Shown: positions 33,559 to 41,703, counted from the stretch's first letter. The stretch is DNA of 64,000 nt from Clostridia bacterium (GCA_024404115.1 JAKSQM010000005.1:124001-188000), one strand, 5' to 3'. A program made the numbers and translations. The notes: generated by a model not told the origin, from the letters alone.

Positions 33559-34245
33559 TTATTTAAGTATATTAGTAATTTCATTGAGGTTGCTGATTTC
33601 GTAGTCGATACGGAGGTTTTTATCATTAACCGCACCGTTGGGGTTATACCAACAACAGGGCAGGTCGGCGTTATTTGCGCCCTTAATATCGCTTGTAAGT
33701 GAATCGCCGATAACGAGCATTTCGTCCTTGGCGTAGTCCCCGATTTCGCTGAAAACAGCATCAAAAAATTTAATTGACGGCTTCTCAAAGCCAACCTTAT
33801 CTGAAATAAACACACCGTCAAAAATTTCGTTGAGTCCCGAACGGCGAAGTTTATTTTCCTGTGCGGTGATTGTGCCGTTGGTGATGGCATACTGCTTATA
33901 TTTGCCCTGCAAAGATTTGAGCAATTGGAAAGAATCATCGTTAAAAAAGATTTTGTCGCCAAGGGACACCTGATACATTTTGTTAAGCTCGTCATACTGA
34001 GTGAACTCTATGCCCTCCAGCTGAAAAAGCTCTTCAAATCTGCCACGCTGAACCTGCGGTTTGGTGATCTCGCCACGCTCCAGCATCTGCCAGTATTTTG
34101 TGTTGATTTTTGAATAACGCTCAACCATTGCGTCATCACAATTATTTATTCCAAAGGCGGCAAAGCATTTTTTGATTGCATAGTTCTCTGACTTCAAAAA
34201 ATTCATTATTGTGCCGTCAAGATCCCATAAAAGTACTTTTATCAT
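33559..34245 (-). CDS. HAD-superfamily phosphatase (YjjG-like)
   Basis: The start at 34245 is selected by AGGAGA; 228 residues. Motif I LLWDLDGTIMNF, motif II in YAITNGTI, motif III Lys in KVGFEKPSIKFFD and motif IV in VIGDSLTSDIKGA. The order fits the subfamily I with an alpha-helical cap, like YjjG house-cleaning nucleotidases. Cytoplasmic. Its promoter is back to back with that of the YhcH gene. Confidence 0.88.
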   Translation of the reverse strand: MIKVLLWDLDGTIMNFLKSENYAIKKCFAAFGINNCDDAMVERYSKINTKYWQMLERGEITKPQVQRGRFEELFQLEGIEFTQYDELNKMYQVSLGDKIFFNDDSFQLLKSLQGKYKQYAITNGTITAQENKLRRSGLNEIFDGVFISDKVGFEKPSIKFFDAVFSEIGDYAKDEMLVIGDSLTSDIKGANNADLPCCWYNPNGAVNDKNLRIDYEISNLNEITNILK

Positions 34246-34272
34246 TGTAAATCTCCTAATTTTTTTGTGAAT

Positions 34273-34301
34273 ATTATACATCTTTTTAATAATAAGGTCA
34301 A
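34273..34301 (-). promoter_or_regulatory. promoter of the HAD phosphatase
   Basis: TTGACC, 17 nt, TATAAT on the minus strand, just before the ribosome site. Confidence 0.7.
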
Positions 34302-34308
34302 TTATCTC

Positions 34309-34337
34309 TTGTAAATATTTTCAAAATAGTATATAAT
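34309..34337 (+). promoter_or_regulatory. promoter of the YhcH gene
   Basis: TTGTAA, 17 nt, TATAAT on the plus strand, 18 nt before the start codon. Confidence 0.7.
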
Positions 34338-34355
34338 GGCATTGAGGTGATAACA

Positions 34356-34817
34356 ATGATTATTGACAAAATTGACAATTACGAAGAATATCTTGCAGAA
34401 CACCCTGAATTTAAAGCAATCTATGACTTTATAAAAGAGGATGCCGCAGAGCAGAAGGCTGACGGCAGCTATGAGCTTGACGGCAGAAAGCTTTTCTGCA
34501 ACATTGCTACATACAGAACTGAGCTTGACAAAGAGGTTAAGTTTGAGGCTCACAAAAAGTATGCTGATTTGCAGTACATTGTTTCTGGTATTGAAAAAAT
34601 CGGCTGGTCTCCCCTCCCCGATATTGAGGAAAATCTCATCAGCGAGGAATATTCAAAGGGCGGCGACATTGCTTTTTATGACGGCAAGAGCAAGTTTGAT
34701 TTTGTGCTGACAAAAGGCACTTTCCTTTATCTTGCACCTGAGGATGCACACGCTCCCTGCCAGTGCGCTGATAAAGAAATGAATGTGAGAAAAATGGTTT
34801 TCAAAATCATGTTATAA
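34356..34817 (+). CDS. YhcH/YjgK/YiaL family protein
   Basis: The start at ATG 34356 follows GAGGTG; 153 residues. The family pattern is clear: LDGRKLFCNIATYRTE, FEAHKKYADLQYIVSG and IEKIGWSPLP, with FYLYLAPEDAHAPC-type metal-site residues near the end (LAPEDAHAPCQCAD). Members are beta-sandwich proteins tied to sialic acid or other sugar catabolism; YhcH was proposed as a sialate epimerase, and EbgC belongs here. It is not adjacent to sialic acid genes, so the substrate is open. The secreted-protein gene follows 26 nt later. Confidence 0.85.
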   Translation: MIIDKIDNYEEYLAEHPEFKAIYDFIKEDAAEQKADGSYELDGRKLFCNIATYRTELDKEVKFEAHKKYADLQYIVSGIEKIGWSPLPDIEENLISEEYSKGGDIAFYDGKSKFDFVLTKGTFLYLAPEDAHAPCQCADKEMNVRKMVFKIML

Positions 34818-34843
34818 TCGCAAATAACCACGGAGGCACTGAT

Positions 34844-35374
34844 ATGATTAAAAAAATATTATCCTTTACCCTTGCGGCTATTATAATTTTTTGTATGTTT
34901 TCTATGAACGCAGGTGCGGTGTCTGCAATCAAGCGAATTGATGTTGATTTCAACACCGAAATTGCAGGAATGACAGCATACGATTATCAAAAAATCTACA
35001 CCATAAACACAAAAAATGTTGGCTATCTTGATTATTTTGAGGGCGACAACGGCATTTATGTTTATGAGGGCAGTAAATACATCGGCTATGCCACACTTGA
35101 AAGCGGCAAAAGCTACAACTTCAAAATCAATATGAGATCTTATGCTGACATTGACAAGAATGTTGAAATTTATATCAACGGCAAGAAAATAGACAGCAAC
35201 AATGTTAGCATCACCAAAAGTGTTGACCCAAAGGGCGATAAATGCACCGTTATTCAGGCGAACTACCTTGGTGTTAAGGTAACTGACAGCGGTAATTTCT
35301 TCACAAGAATTTTTAAGGCTATTGCGAATTTCTTTGGTGGAATCGGCAATTTCTTTAAATCAATTTTTGGTTGA
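34844..35374 (+). CDS. small secreted protein with aromatic amphipathic tail
   Basis: A protein of 176 residues behind CGGAGG with a signal peptide (ILSFTLAAIIIFCMFSMNAGA). The mature part looks all-beta (GIYVYEGSKYIGYATLES, KNVEIYINGKKI), like a small Ig-like or carbohydrate-binding module. It ends in FFTRIFKAIANFFGGIGNFF and a further KSIFG, an amphipathic helix rich in Phe and Lys, nearly the same in style as the tails of the two large riboswitch-operon proteins. I suggest the tail attaches the protein to the membrane. Function unknown. Confidence 0.65.
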   Translation: MIKKILSFTLAAIIIFCMFSMNAGAVSAIKRIDVDFNTEIAGMTAYDYQKIYTINTKNVGYLDYFEGDNGIYVYEGSKYIGYATLESGKSYNFKINMRSYADIDKNVEIYINGKKIDSNNVSITKSVDPKGDKCTVIQANYLGVKVTDSGNFFTRIFKAIANFFGGIGNFFKSIFG

Positions 35375-35387
35375 GTAAGGTAAAAAT

Positions 35388-35424
35388 GAAGCAATCTTAA
35401 TTGGATTCCAGTTAAGATTGCTTT
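35388..35424 (+). terminator. terminator after the small secreted protein
   Basis: AAGCAATCTTAA pairs with TTAAGATTGCTT and is followed by TTTTG; it also faces the GNAT gene on the other strand. Confidence 0.85.
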
Positions 35425-35432
35425 TTTGTTGC

Positions 35433-35969
35433 CTATTTTTTTGTAAAAGGATTTTCAAGACCCATCACATGAAGTGTAAAATATTCGTCGGTGATGCTCC
35501 AATAGAAATTTTCGATTGTGCGGTCATAGGTAAATCCACATTTTTCCATAACCCGTTTGGATTTTTCGTTGCCGTCAAAATAATCTGACCACATCTTTTG
35601 AAGCTTCAAATCGTTGAAGCCGTGGCGAATAAGTTCCCTCACCGCTTCGGGAATAAGTCCCCTGCCCCAAAACGGAACGCCAATCCAGTAGCCGATTTCG
35701 CCTTCATTTTCGGGCAGCTTCAAGGCACTGACATCGCCAACCATAATGCCAACAGAGCCAATGGGGATGTTGTTTTCTTTAAGGCAGACCGCATATGTTT
35801 CGGGTGCGGAGAGAACATTTTTTATAATCTGACGGCTGTTTTCAACGCTTGTGTGTGGCTGCCAGCCTGCTGGAACGCCCACACGCTCATCCTTTGCATA
35901 AAAATAAAGGCTCTCTGCGTCAGACTCCTCCCACGGGCGAAGGATAAGTCTGTCTGTTTCAAGTGTCAT
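35433..35969 (-). CDS. GNAT acetyltransferase, RimJ/RimL type
   Basis: A protein of 178 residues behind GGGAGGGATATT. LETDRLILRPWEESDAESLY is the hallmark opening of the RimJ/RimL group; the acetyl-CoA loop region is IGYWIGVPFWGRGLIPEAV and the later GNEKSKRVMEKCGFTYD is typical. Members acetylate ribosomal proteins, antibiotics or amino acids; the substrate here is unknown. Confidence 0.88.
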   Translation of the reverse strand: MTLETDRLILRPWEESDAESLYFYAKDERVGVPAGWQPHTSVENSRQIIKNVLSAPETYAVCLKENNIPIGSVGIMVGDVSALKLPENEGEIGYWIGVPFWGRGLIPEAVRELIRHGFNDLKLQKMWSDYFDGNEKSKRVMEKCGFTYDRTIENFYWSITDEYFTLHVMGLENPFTKK

Positions 35970-35989
35970 AATATCCCTCCCTGCGGTTG

Positions 35990-36018
35990 ATTATAGAGAA
36001 TTTGATTGGTTTTGTCAA
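35990..36018 (-). promoter_or_regulatory. promoter of the RimJ/RimL-like gene
   Basis: TTGACA, 17 nt, TATAAT on the minus strand, right after the last gene of the riboswitch operon. Confidence 0.75.
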
Positions 36019-36024
36019 CAAATT

Positions 36025-36729
36025 TTAGGCTATTGCGCCCAGATCTTCGCCCATATCGCAGGTGTAGCACAGGCTGATTTTGTCGCCGTTTTTCACTTTA
36101 TACTGACTGCTTCCGTAGTTTGGAAACTCTCCGTTAACGCAGTACATCCAGCCCGACTGCGTGCCGCAATCCTTTTCATAAAGCTGGTGGATGCCACGGA
36201 TATAGTTGCTGTCATAGCCAGGGGTATAGACAAAATCAAGGTGGATACCGTCCTTTTTGCAGAAGTTACAGTTATCGGTGCAGGTGCTTTCACTGCACCC
36301 TTTTTTTATCACATCAAATGCCGTGCTGCCCTCAGGAACAGACACCTTTTTTGCCTTTAAAATGTATCCGTTTTTTGGAACAAACGGCAGTTTATTCTCG
36401 TTGAGATTTTCTATATTTTTCAGAATATTTTCGCATGAAATCTCAAGAGTGCAAGTGATAGTTTTTTTAGCGGTTGTCTTTTTTTCTGTAGGCTTTGATG
36501 TTGAGTTTTCAGATTTTTCTGTTGTTTCTGCTTTTGCAGTTTTTGAAGTTTTTGTTGTGGTGGTTGTTGTTTCTTTTTGTTTTTCAGTAGTAAAAATTGT
36601 TGTGGATTTTGTTGTGGTTGTGGCAGAATTTTGCGTGGAAGTATTGTCCGTTTCTGTTACAGTTAATCCACAGGAACTAAGAAGAAAAACAAAAGAAAAA
36701 ATCAAAAAAATTGAGAAGAATTTTTTCAT
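36025..36729 (-). CDS. DUF4430 lipoprotein, third gene of the cobalamin-riboswitch operon
   Basis: A protein of 234 residues. The signal peptide ends in a lipobox (FLLSSCGL), so it is anchored to the outer face of the membrane. A Thr-rich linker (about residues 30-90) leads to a DUF4430 domain: SVPEGSTAFDVIKKG, HLDFVYTPGYDSNYIRGI, CGTQSGWMYCVNGEFPNY, and a closing YKVKNGDKISLCYT. DUF4430 resembles the C-terminal domain of the vitamin B12 carriers transcobalamin and intrinsic factor. Eight Cys residues, mostly in pairs (CTDNCNFC), are unusual. The start is 17 nt after the preceding gene. A role in capturing corrinoids is inferred from the fold and the riboswitch. Confidence 0.8.
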   Translation of the reverse strand: MKKFFSIFLIFSFVFLLSSCGLTVTETDNTSTQNSATTTTKSTTIFTTEKQKETTTTTTKTSKTAKAETTEKSENSTSKPTEKKTTAKKTITCTLEISCENILKNIENLNENKLPFVPKNGYILKAKKVSVPEGSTAFDVIKKGCSESTCTDNCNFCKKDGIHLDFVYTPGYDSNYIRGIHQLYEKDCGTQSGWMYCVNGEFPNYGSSQYKVKNGDKISLCYTCDMGEDLGAIA

Positions 36730-36746
36730 ATTTTTACCTCAAAAAT

Positions 36747-38072
36747 TTATTTAAAAAGATTCCTAAAAAAGTTGATAATTGCACTGAAAAATTTCTTAAT
36801 TCCGCTTTCACTTTTTCTGTTTTTATTGGCAATGGCAAAGATGTAACCAGAGTCATTTTTATAAAAAAGTGTGCCGTCATTATCACAGACAATTGTGCTG
36901 ACGGAGTAATTGGCTTTGTCCCCCTCTGGATTGAAAAGCTCTGCTTTCTGCGCCTTTGTCTGACCCACGGAATCAGTATAAACGCTGATGCCGCCAGGGA
37001 GCGCATTGTATGTTGTGTAAACATAAACCTTGCCAGAATCCTTTAAATTTTTATCGCAGACGAGGACATTGTTTTGCGGATAACCGTTGGCAGGAGCAGA
37101 ATAAATCACAGTCATTTTGGAGGGGTCAGTCACCTTGATGCTGCCCTCTTTCATAGACTTCCCCTGCACACCAACATAGAGCCTGCCGTTGCAGATAACA
37201 GGCGTGGATGTGGAAGCTCCGCCGAGGTTGAGCTTTTTGAGGGAAGCGGAATCGAACTTGCCGTTATTCACTTTCACGCTGTAAAGATAGCCTGCTTTTG
37301 TAACGAAATAAACGGTGTTGCCGTTGATGGTTATACTGGAGCGTTGATCGCCTGTAATTGAGAGAGAATCGGTAAGTTTGCCTGTGTTTTTGTTCAAACT
37401 GAGGATTTTTGATGGTTTATTGGCATAAAGTGTGCCGTCATCGGTGCCGACAATCACATTTTCACCGCTGAAATCACAGCCTGCCCAGTAAAATCCCCCA
37501 AGACTTTTATAAGCCCACTTAGCATTTTTCGCTTCTTTCTGATCTTTTTTATTTTCGTCCTTTACATCAATGCAGACAAAATTTGCATATGCGTCCTCGT
37601 TATTCCAAAAGCCAGTGAAGATGCATCCGTCAGAATAATTTATGGGGCTGAGGGACTGACCGCCCAGCTTGTCTTTATAAATCCACATTGATTTAAGGCT
37701 CTTGAAATTGAACGCCTGAATGGTGCCGTTATCAAGCGGACAATAAACAACACCGTCCGCATAAAACGGAGCAGTGTAGTTGTAACTTGGTGCCTCCGCC
37801 ATCTCTGCCTGCTTCAGAATTTTGCCGTTTTTCACATTCAGTTTATAAAGAGTTTTGCCGCTCATAACGAGCAATGAATCATCAACCACCGCCATGGTGC
37901 TTGGCGCATTTTTATATGATGTGCCGAATTGTTTGCACCAAAGAAGCTCGGCTTCGTCTGCGCTGACAGGCGTATTCGCTGATGTTACATTCACCGCAAA
38001 GCACTGAAAAGTGCAGGCAAAAATCATCAGAATTGCAACGAAAAATGTTATTGATTTTTTTAAAAATTTCAT
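36747..38072 (-). CDS. exported PQQ-like beta-propeller protein, second gene of the riboswitch operon
   Basis: The start is ATG 38072 behind AGGGGTGA, five bases after the first gene; 441 residues. Signal peptide FFVAILMIFACTFQCFAV. Seven to eight propeller blades with the PQQ/WD-like pattern: VVDDSLLVMSGKTLYKLNVKNGKILKQ-type strands, GVVYCPLDNGTIQAFNFKSLK, NTVYFVTKAGYLYSVKVNNG, and GRLYVGVQGKSMKEG. The C-terminus IKKFFSAIINFFRNLFK is the aromatic amphipathic tail. It may be a binding scaffold that works with the two DUF4430 proteins. Confidence 0.75.
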   Translation of the reverse strand: MKFLKKSITFFVAILMIFACTFQCFAVNVTSANTPVSADEAELLWCKQFGTSYKNAPSTMAVVDDSLLVMSGKTLYKLNVKNGKILKQAEMAEAPSYNYTAPFYADGVVYCPLDNGTIQAFNFKSLKSMWIYKDKLGGQSLSPINYSDGCIFTGFWNNEDAYANFVCIDVKDENKKDQKEAKNAKWAYKSLGGFYWAGCDFSGENVIVGTDDGTLYANKPSKILSLNKNTGKLTDSLSITGDQRSSITINGNTVYFVTKAGYLYSVKVNNGKFDSASLKKLNLGGASTSTPVICNGRLYVGVQGKSMKEGSIKVTDPSKMTVIYSAPANGYPQNNVLVCDKNLKDSGKVYVYTTYNALPGGISVYTDSVGQTKAQKAELFNPEGDKANYSVSTIVCDNDGTLFYKNDSGYIFAIANKNRKSESGIKKFFSAIINFFRNLFK

Positions 38073-38077
38073 ACAAA

Positions 38078-40294
38078 TCACCCCTTAAAAATTGATACAA
38101 AAAACTCACCGATTTTTTTGAAAAAGCTGACAATTTTTTGCCAGATAAATTGAAGCCATCCGCAAAAAGTTGTTGGCTTTTTGTTATCATTTTGAGTAAC
38201 AGTTACGGTGGCAAAATTGGTGATAACAGGTGTGCCGTCTGCGGTTTCGCCCGACACAAAAATTGTGTATTCTCCCTCTTCAGAGAATTTTATTTTTGCG
38301 TTGCCTTTTTTATCTGTCTTACCGAGCGATACATTTTCGCCATTGATAACTGCAAAAATTTCAACACCATTCAAAGCGGTTGCGTACTTATTTTTTATAT
38401 CGTCAAGTGTGTTAATTCCGTGCTCCATTACACCATAGCCTGTGAGATTTATTGTGAATTTTTCGCCAGCATTTGCGGTGTAATTTTGTGCATCAAACAA
38501 GGGGTACAAATCCTCAAAATAGCGTGAATCTTTATACATAAAAAGTGAAACAAAATCGCCGTCATTGACCCTCGCAGTGTCGCAGGCATAGCCTGTTGCG
38601 CCGCCAAAATCGGGGTTGAAAATGCCGTCATTGGGCATAACATCATTGACGGTGAATCCCCACGCAGAGGAGCTTTGATTAAATGCACGGGTGATAAAGC
38701 TGCCGCTCATCACAAGATATTTTTCGGGATTTTTTGTGAAATCGTCGCCATAAATTTCACGATGCACAGCGGAGATAACATCAAAAACTGTTACGTTCTC
38801 CACAGACTTTCCGTTATGGTCGGTAGTGGCTGTTTCGTAGCCGAGGTTTTCAGCATCAAGGGAGCTGACAGTGATTTCTTTCTTAGGAACGCTGACCTCC
38901 CCGCCGCTGAGCGAGAAAGAAACAGTTGCAAAAGCTTGCTTTCGGGGAGCGATAACAGTTACCTTGCAACTTTTGCCTGCACCTGAGGCGGTTTTTGCGG
39001 TGATGAATGCAGTGCCCACAGCGTTGGCGGTGATTTTGCCGTTTTCGTCCACGGAAGCAACGGAATCATCAGAAGAAGCGAAGTTGATTTTTTCGCCATT
39101 TGAAGCGGTGGCGGTGAGCTGTGCGGTTTTGCCCTTTTCAAGCTCTATTTCATCAGCTGAAAGAGTGATTTCAACATCATTTGCTGATGAAGTGATGTTA
39201 AAATAATAAATCAGCGGTTCACATTCTCCATTTTGAACAATCACACGAACAATTCCTTTTTCGGGCACAGAATCAAAATGGCGGGAAGTGCCACGGGTAT
39301 TATTGATATAAACATTGCTCTCGGTTTCAACCGACAAATCGAAGGAGCTGTTTGCGGTGATTTCGTATGTAAATTTGTCGCTTTCGAGGGGGATTTTTTC
39401 GCCGTCAACGGTGATGCAATCGGGAACTTCTGTTGTGGCAATTTTTTCGCCCTCGGGAGTAACTGAAAGAGCGGAAATTTCTGTTGATTTTTCGCCAAAA
39501 ATTCCACCGTTAATGAATGTGGCGGTCTGAACTTTTACAAATTTTATCCAATCAAGTGAAACGGGTGCGCCGTTTTCGTCCACCGCCCACGAAATATCAA
39601 ACTGACCGTCTGCGCCGTTTTTCTGCGGATTTTCTCCGTAGGGATTCACAAGGCTTGCCGACTTCGGGAGCGTGTCAACATAGCCAAAAGATGTTGTGAT
39701 GCCGTTGTTGGTCGAGGGGGTGGTGAGCTTTCTTAAAAGTATGCCAGTGAGGGTCAGAGAATCTTCCTCAAAAGTGGCTTTCGGGTAGTTTTCTTTCAGC
39801 GGATACTGACCGTTGACGGTGCCATTTTCGCCAAGAGAATCGGAAAAGCTGCACTTATTCCCCTCGCCTTTTGTGTATGTGAGGGAGTAATTCCACTGGG
39901 TTTCGTCCTCAAAATGCTCGCTGCCTGCAAGGGCGAACCAGTTTTCGCCATCCTGCGACACCCACACCTGCCCCGGCTCCTGCGTGGTGGCGGCACCGTT
40001 GAAGCTGTTGCCTGCGATTGTGAAATCTATGCCGTAGGGGTGATTCTGCGAATTTTGCACAGGATTCAGAAATTCATAGACAGCAAAGCCGCCAAAATTG
40101 CCGAGGGAAGTGATTGTGCCGTTGAGCGTGGCATCGATATTGATGCCGAAATTTGCGTTGTTGGTGTACTGGCTGGGTGCGTTGAGATACTGGCGGACAG
40201 ATGCCACAGGCTCCGCACCGCAAGCTATGAGGGGTGTGAGGGTATTCAGCAGAAGCACAGCCAGCAAAATGCTGAGAATTTTTTTGATTTTCAT
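38078..40294 (-). CDS. exported Ig-like/DUF4430 protein, first gene of the riboswitch operon
   Basis: The start is ATG 40294 behind AAAGGATG; 738 residues. Signal peptide ILSILLAVLLLNTLTPLIACG. An N-terminal beta-sandwich with GQVWVSQDGENWFALAG (about 1-250), an Ig-like bacterial BIG2 domain with LSADEIELEKGKTAQLTATA and VASVDENGKITANAVG (about 370-440), then a DUF4430-like region with ENVTVFDVISAVHREIYG, SSSAWGFTVNDVMPN and VNDGDFVSLFMYKDS, and a last beta domain ending in GEYTIFVSGETADG. The tail WQKIVSFFKKIGEFFVSIFK is amphipathic. It would be displayed at the cell surface. Corrinoid binding is inferred, not shown. Confidence 0.78.
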   Translation of the reverse strand: MKIKKILSILLAVLLLNTLTPLIACGAEPVASVRQYLNAPSQYTNNANFGINIDATLNGTITSLGNFGGFAVYEFLNPVQNSQNHPYGIDFTIAGNSFNGAATTQEPGQVWVSQDGENWFALAGSEHFEDETQWNYSLTYTKGEGNKCSFSDSLGENGTVNGQYPLKENYPKATFEEDSLTLTGILLRKLTTPSTNNGITTSFGYVDTLPKSASLVNPYGENPQKNGADGQFDISWAVDENGAPVSLDWIKFVKVQTATFINGGIFGEKSTEISALSVTPEGEKIATTEVPDCITVDGEKIPLESDKFTYEITANSSFDLSVETESNVYINNTRGTSRHFDSVPEKGIVRVIVQNGECEPLIYYFNITSSANDVEITLSADEIELEKGKTAQLTATASNGEKINFASSDDSVASVDENGKITANAVGTAFITAKTASGAGKSCKVTVIAPRKQAFATVSFSLSGGEVSVPKKEITVSSLDAENLGYETATTDHNGKSVENVTVFDVISAVHREIYGDDFTKNPEKYLVMSGSFITRAFNQSSSAWGFTVNDVMPNDGIFNPDFGGATGYACDTARVNDGDFVSLFMYKDSRYFEDLYPLFDAQNYTANAGEKFTINLTGYGVMEHGINTLDDIKNKYATALNGVEIFAVINGENVSLGKTDKKGNAKIKFSEEGEYTIFVSGETADGTPVITNFATVTVTQNDNKKPTTFCGWLQFIWQKIVSFFKKIGEFFVSIFKG

Positions 40295-40321
40295 AGAAAC
40301 ATCCTTTCTTTTTGGGCAAAA

Positions 40322-40348
40322 CAAAAACGCCCCCGATAACGAGGGCGC
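40322..40348 (-). terminator. attenuator of the cobalamin riboswitch
   Basis: On the minus strand GCGCCCTCG, loop TTAT, CGGGGGCG, then TTTTTGTTTT, lying between the aptamer and the first gene of the operon. It would stop transcription when the ligand is bound. Confidence 0.75.
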
Positions 40349-40415
40349 AAAGATGCAGACTATTCCACAGCGGAAACAGACGATTGACCTTCTTGCCCAA
40401 AGTTTTCGTTAAAAA

Positions 40416-40503
40416 TGAGCTATCAGGTCTTCCGGCTTTGTGAAAAATCACTCACGGTAATGGCTGTTGCGACGGAATTTCACCGAACTTCCCACTGATT
40501 GAC
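40416..40503 (-). promoter_or_regulatory. cobalamin riboswitch (aptamer)
   Basis: The minus strand reads GGGAAGUUCGGUGAAAUUCC, then CGCAACAGCCAUUACCGUGA, and AGCCGGAAGACCUGAUA, which are the conserved core and the B12 box of cobalamin riboswitches. Its RNA starts from a consensus promoter (40513-40541) and runs through an attenuator at 40322-40348 into the three-gene exported-protein operon. Binding of cobalamin should lower expression. The absence of a full-length peripheral domain suggests a compact subclass. Confidence 0.88.
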
Positions 40504-40512
40504 TTCAAGGGA

Positions 40513-40541
40513 ATTTTACTCTTTTTTAGGGAGAATGTCAA
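40513..40541 (-). promoter_or_regulatory. promoter of the riboswitch operon
   Basis: TTGACA, 17 nt, TAAAAT on the minus strand, placing the transcript start about 10 nt before the aptamer. Confidence 0.8.
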
Positions 40542-40584
40542 GGGTGGGAGGATATATTAAATTTGCGATACATATTACTTTTCT

Positions 40585-40735
40585 ACCCCTCTGTCATTTT
40601 TCAAATGACATCTCCCCTGTCAAGGGGCGACAAGAAGCGGAGTGCTATTGTTTGAATACTTTGACAACTTTTAACACTATGTTTTCTTGGCTCCCTCTGA
40701 CGAGGGAGCCTTTTTATTTCCCCCAAGGGAAGCTC
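40585..40735. repeat. intergenic repeat island 5
   Basis: A module at 40586-40645 with the loop changed to TGTCATttttcaaATGACA, keeping the stem; G module at 40685-40715 (TCCCTCTGACGAGGGAG). The compensated loop of the first hairpin shows that pairing, not the exact loop, is kept. Confidence 0.75.
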
Positions 40736-40754
40736 TTACTTTTTCTGCGAAGCA

Positions 40755-40791
40755 TAAAAAAGCTCTCTTGTCAATGACAAGAGAGCTTTTT
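40755..40791 (-). terminator. terminator of the tRNA-Leu gene
   Basis: AAGCTCTCTTGTC pairs with GACAAGAGAGCTT and has T-runs on both sides, directly after the tRNA 3' end. Confidence 0.88.
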
Positions 40792-40878
40792 TGGTGCCGG
40801 TGGCGGGGGTCGAACCCGCACGGTGTCGCCACCGCGGGATTTTGAGTCCCGTACGTCTGCCAATTCCATCACACCGGC
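40792..40878 (-). tRNA. tRNA-Leu (anticodon CAA), CCA encoded
   Basis: On the minus strand the acceptor arms GCCGGTG and CACCGGC pair, followed by A73 and an encoded CCA. The anticodon stem-loop is GGGACTCAAAATCCC with anticodon CAA. The long variable arm (GCGGTGGCGACACCGT) is the class II type expected for leucine, and the T arm is GCGGGTTCGACCCCCGC. Length with CCA is 87 nt. Confidence 0.95.
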
Positions 40879-40891
40879 ACATAGCTTTATT

Positions 40892-40920
40892 ATTATAGAA
40901 TGAATCTGCAAAAAAATCAA
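40892..40920 (-). promoter_or_regulatory. promoter of tRNA-Leu
   Basis: TTGATT, 17 nt, TATAAT on the minus strand, ending 14 nt before the mature tRNA. Confidence 0.75.
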
Positions 40921-40928
40921 TAGTTATT

Positions 40929-41594
40929 TTAACTTTTTTTAAGATTTTCATAAATTGCCTGCGCTAAAGCCGCCGCATATCTATCTATATTCTTGTCAAA
41001 ATTCTCGTTATCCTTTTCATTTGTGATAAATCCCACCTCGGCAAGGCACGAGGGCATTTTTGTGTTGCCATTCACATAATAATTTTTGCCCGATTTATTT
41101 CTATAGCCACGCTTCACTCCTCTTTCGGTCATCCCAGACGAGCTGACAAGCGCATTCAGAACATCCTCGGCAAGCTGTGTTTCTGCCTTTGATGGCTTAT
41201 CCTTTATCCACACCTCCATACCTGTGCCATCATCTGAGCTGTTGCGGTGGACAGACACAAACAAATCCGCCTTTTTATTATTGGCAATGACGCACCGCTC
41301 TTTAAGCGAAACGGTGGTATCGTCCTCCCTTGTCATTATCACCTGCACATCCCGCTTTTCAAGCTCGGATTTCACCTTTAAAGAAAGGGCAAGGTTATCG
41401 TCCTGCTCACGGCGTTTTTTATCCTTTGATAACGCACCCTGCTCCTCGCCACCGTGCCCCGGGTCAATGCACACAACATACTGATGGGTGAATATCACTG
41501 TTGTTACGCTGCTCAACGCTTTGACCGCAATTATAAAGCAAAGCATCACCGCTGTGAATGCAATTATCAGCTCTTTTTTATCTTTGAGATTCAC
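40929..41594 (-). CDS. N-acetylmuramoyl-L-alanine amidase (Amidase_3), membrane anchored
   Basis: Cleaves the bond between muramic acid and L-alanine in peptidoglycan using zinc. The 221 residues start with GTG at 41594 after GGGGGTGATG. An N-terminal membrane anchor (ELIIAFTAVMLCFIIAV) is followed by the catalytic domain: IDPGHGGEEQGA, zinc ligand Glu in QDDNLAL region, SVHRNSSDD with the second His, and CLAEVGFITNEKDN with the catalytic Glu. CwlD-like in size and layout, so a role in spore cortex or cell-wall growth is possible. Confidence 0.92.
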   Translation of the reverse strand: MNLKDKKELIIAFTAVMLCFIIAVKALSSVTTVIFTHQYVVCIDPGHGGEEQGALSKDKKRREQDDNLALSLKVKSELEKRDVQVIMTREDDTTVSLKERCVIANNKKADLFVSVHRNSSDDGTGMEVWIKDKPSKAETQLAEDVLNALVSSSGMTERGVKRGYRNKSGKNYYVNGNTKMPSCLAEVGFITNEKDNENFDKNIDRYAAALAQAIYENLKKS

Positions 41595-41645
41595 ACCATC
41601 ACCCCCTGCACCTTTAAATTCTATGCCGTGTCAAGCCGAAATATG

Positions 41646-41674
41646 TTGACAACATTTTTCGCTGATAGTATAAT
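41646..41674 (+). promoter_or_regulatory. consensus promoter of the metallophosphoesterase operon
   Basis: TTGACA, exactly 17 nt, TATAAT, 29 nt before the start codon. It is the only fully consensus promoter I see in the window. Confidence 0.85.
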
Positions 41675-41703
41675 TATTTTAATAAAAGAAAGGGTGTATT
41701 TTT

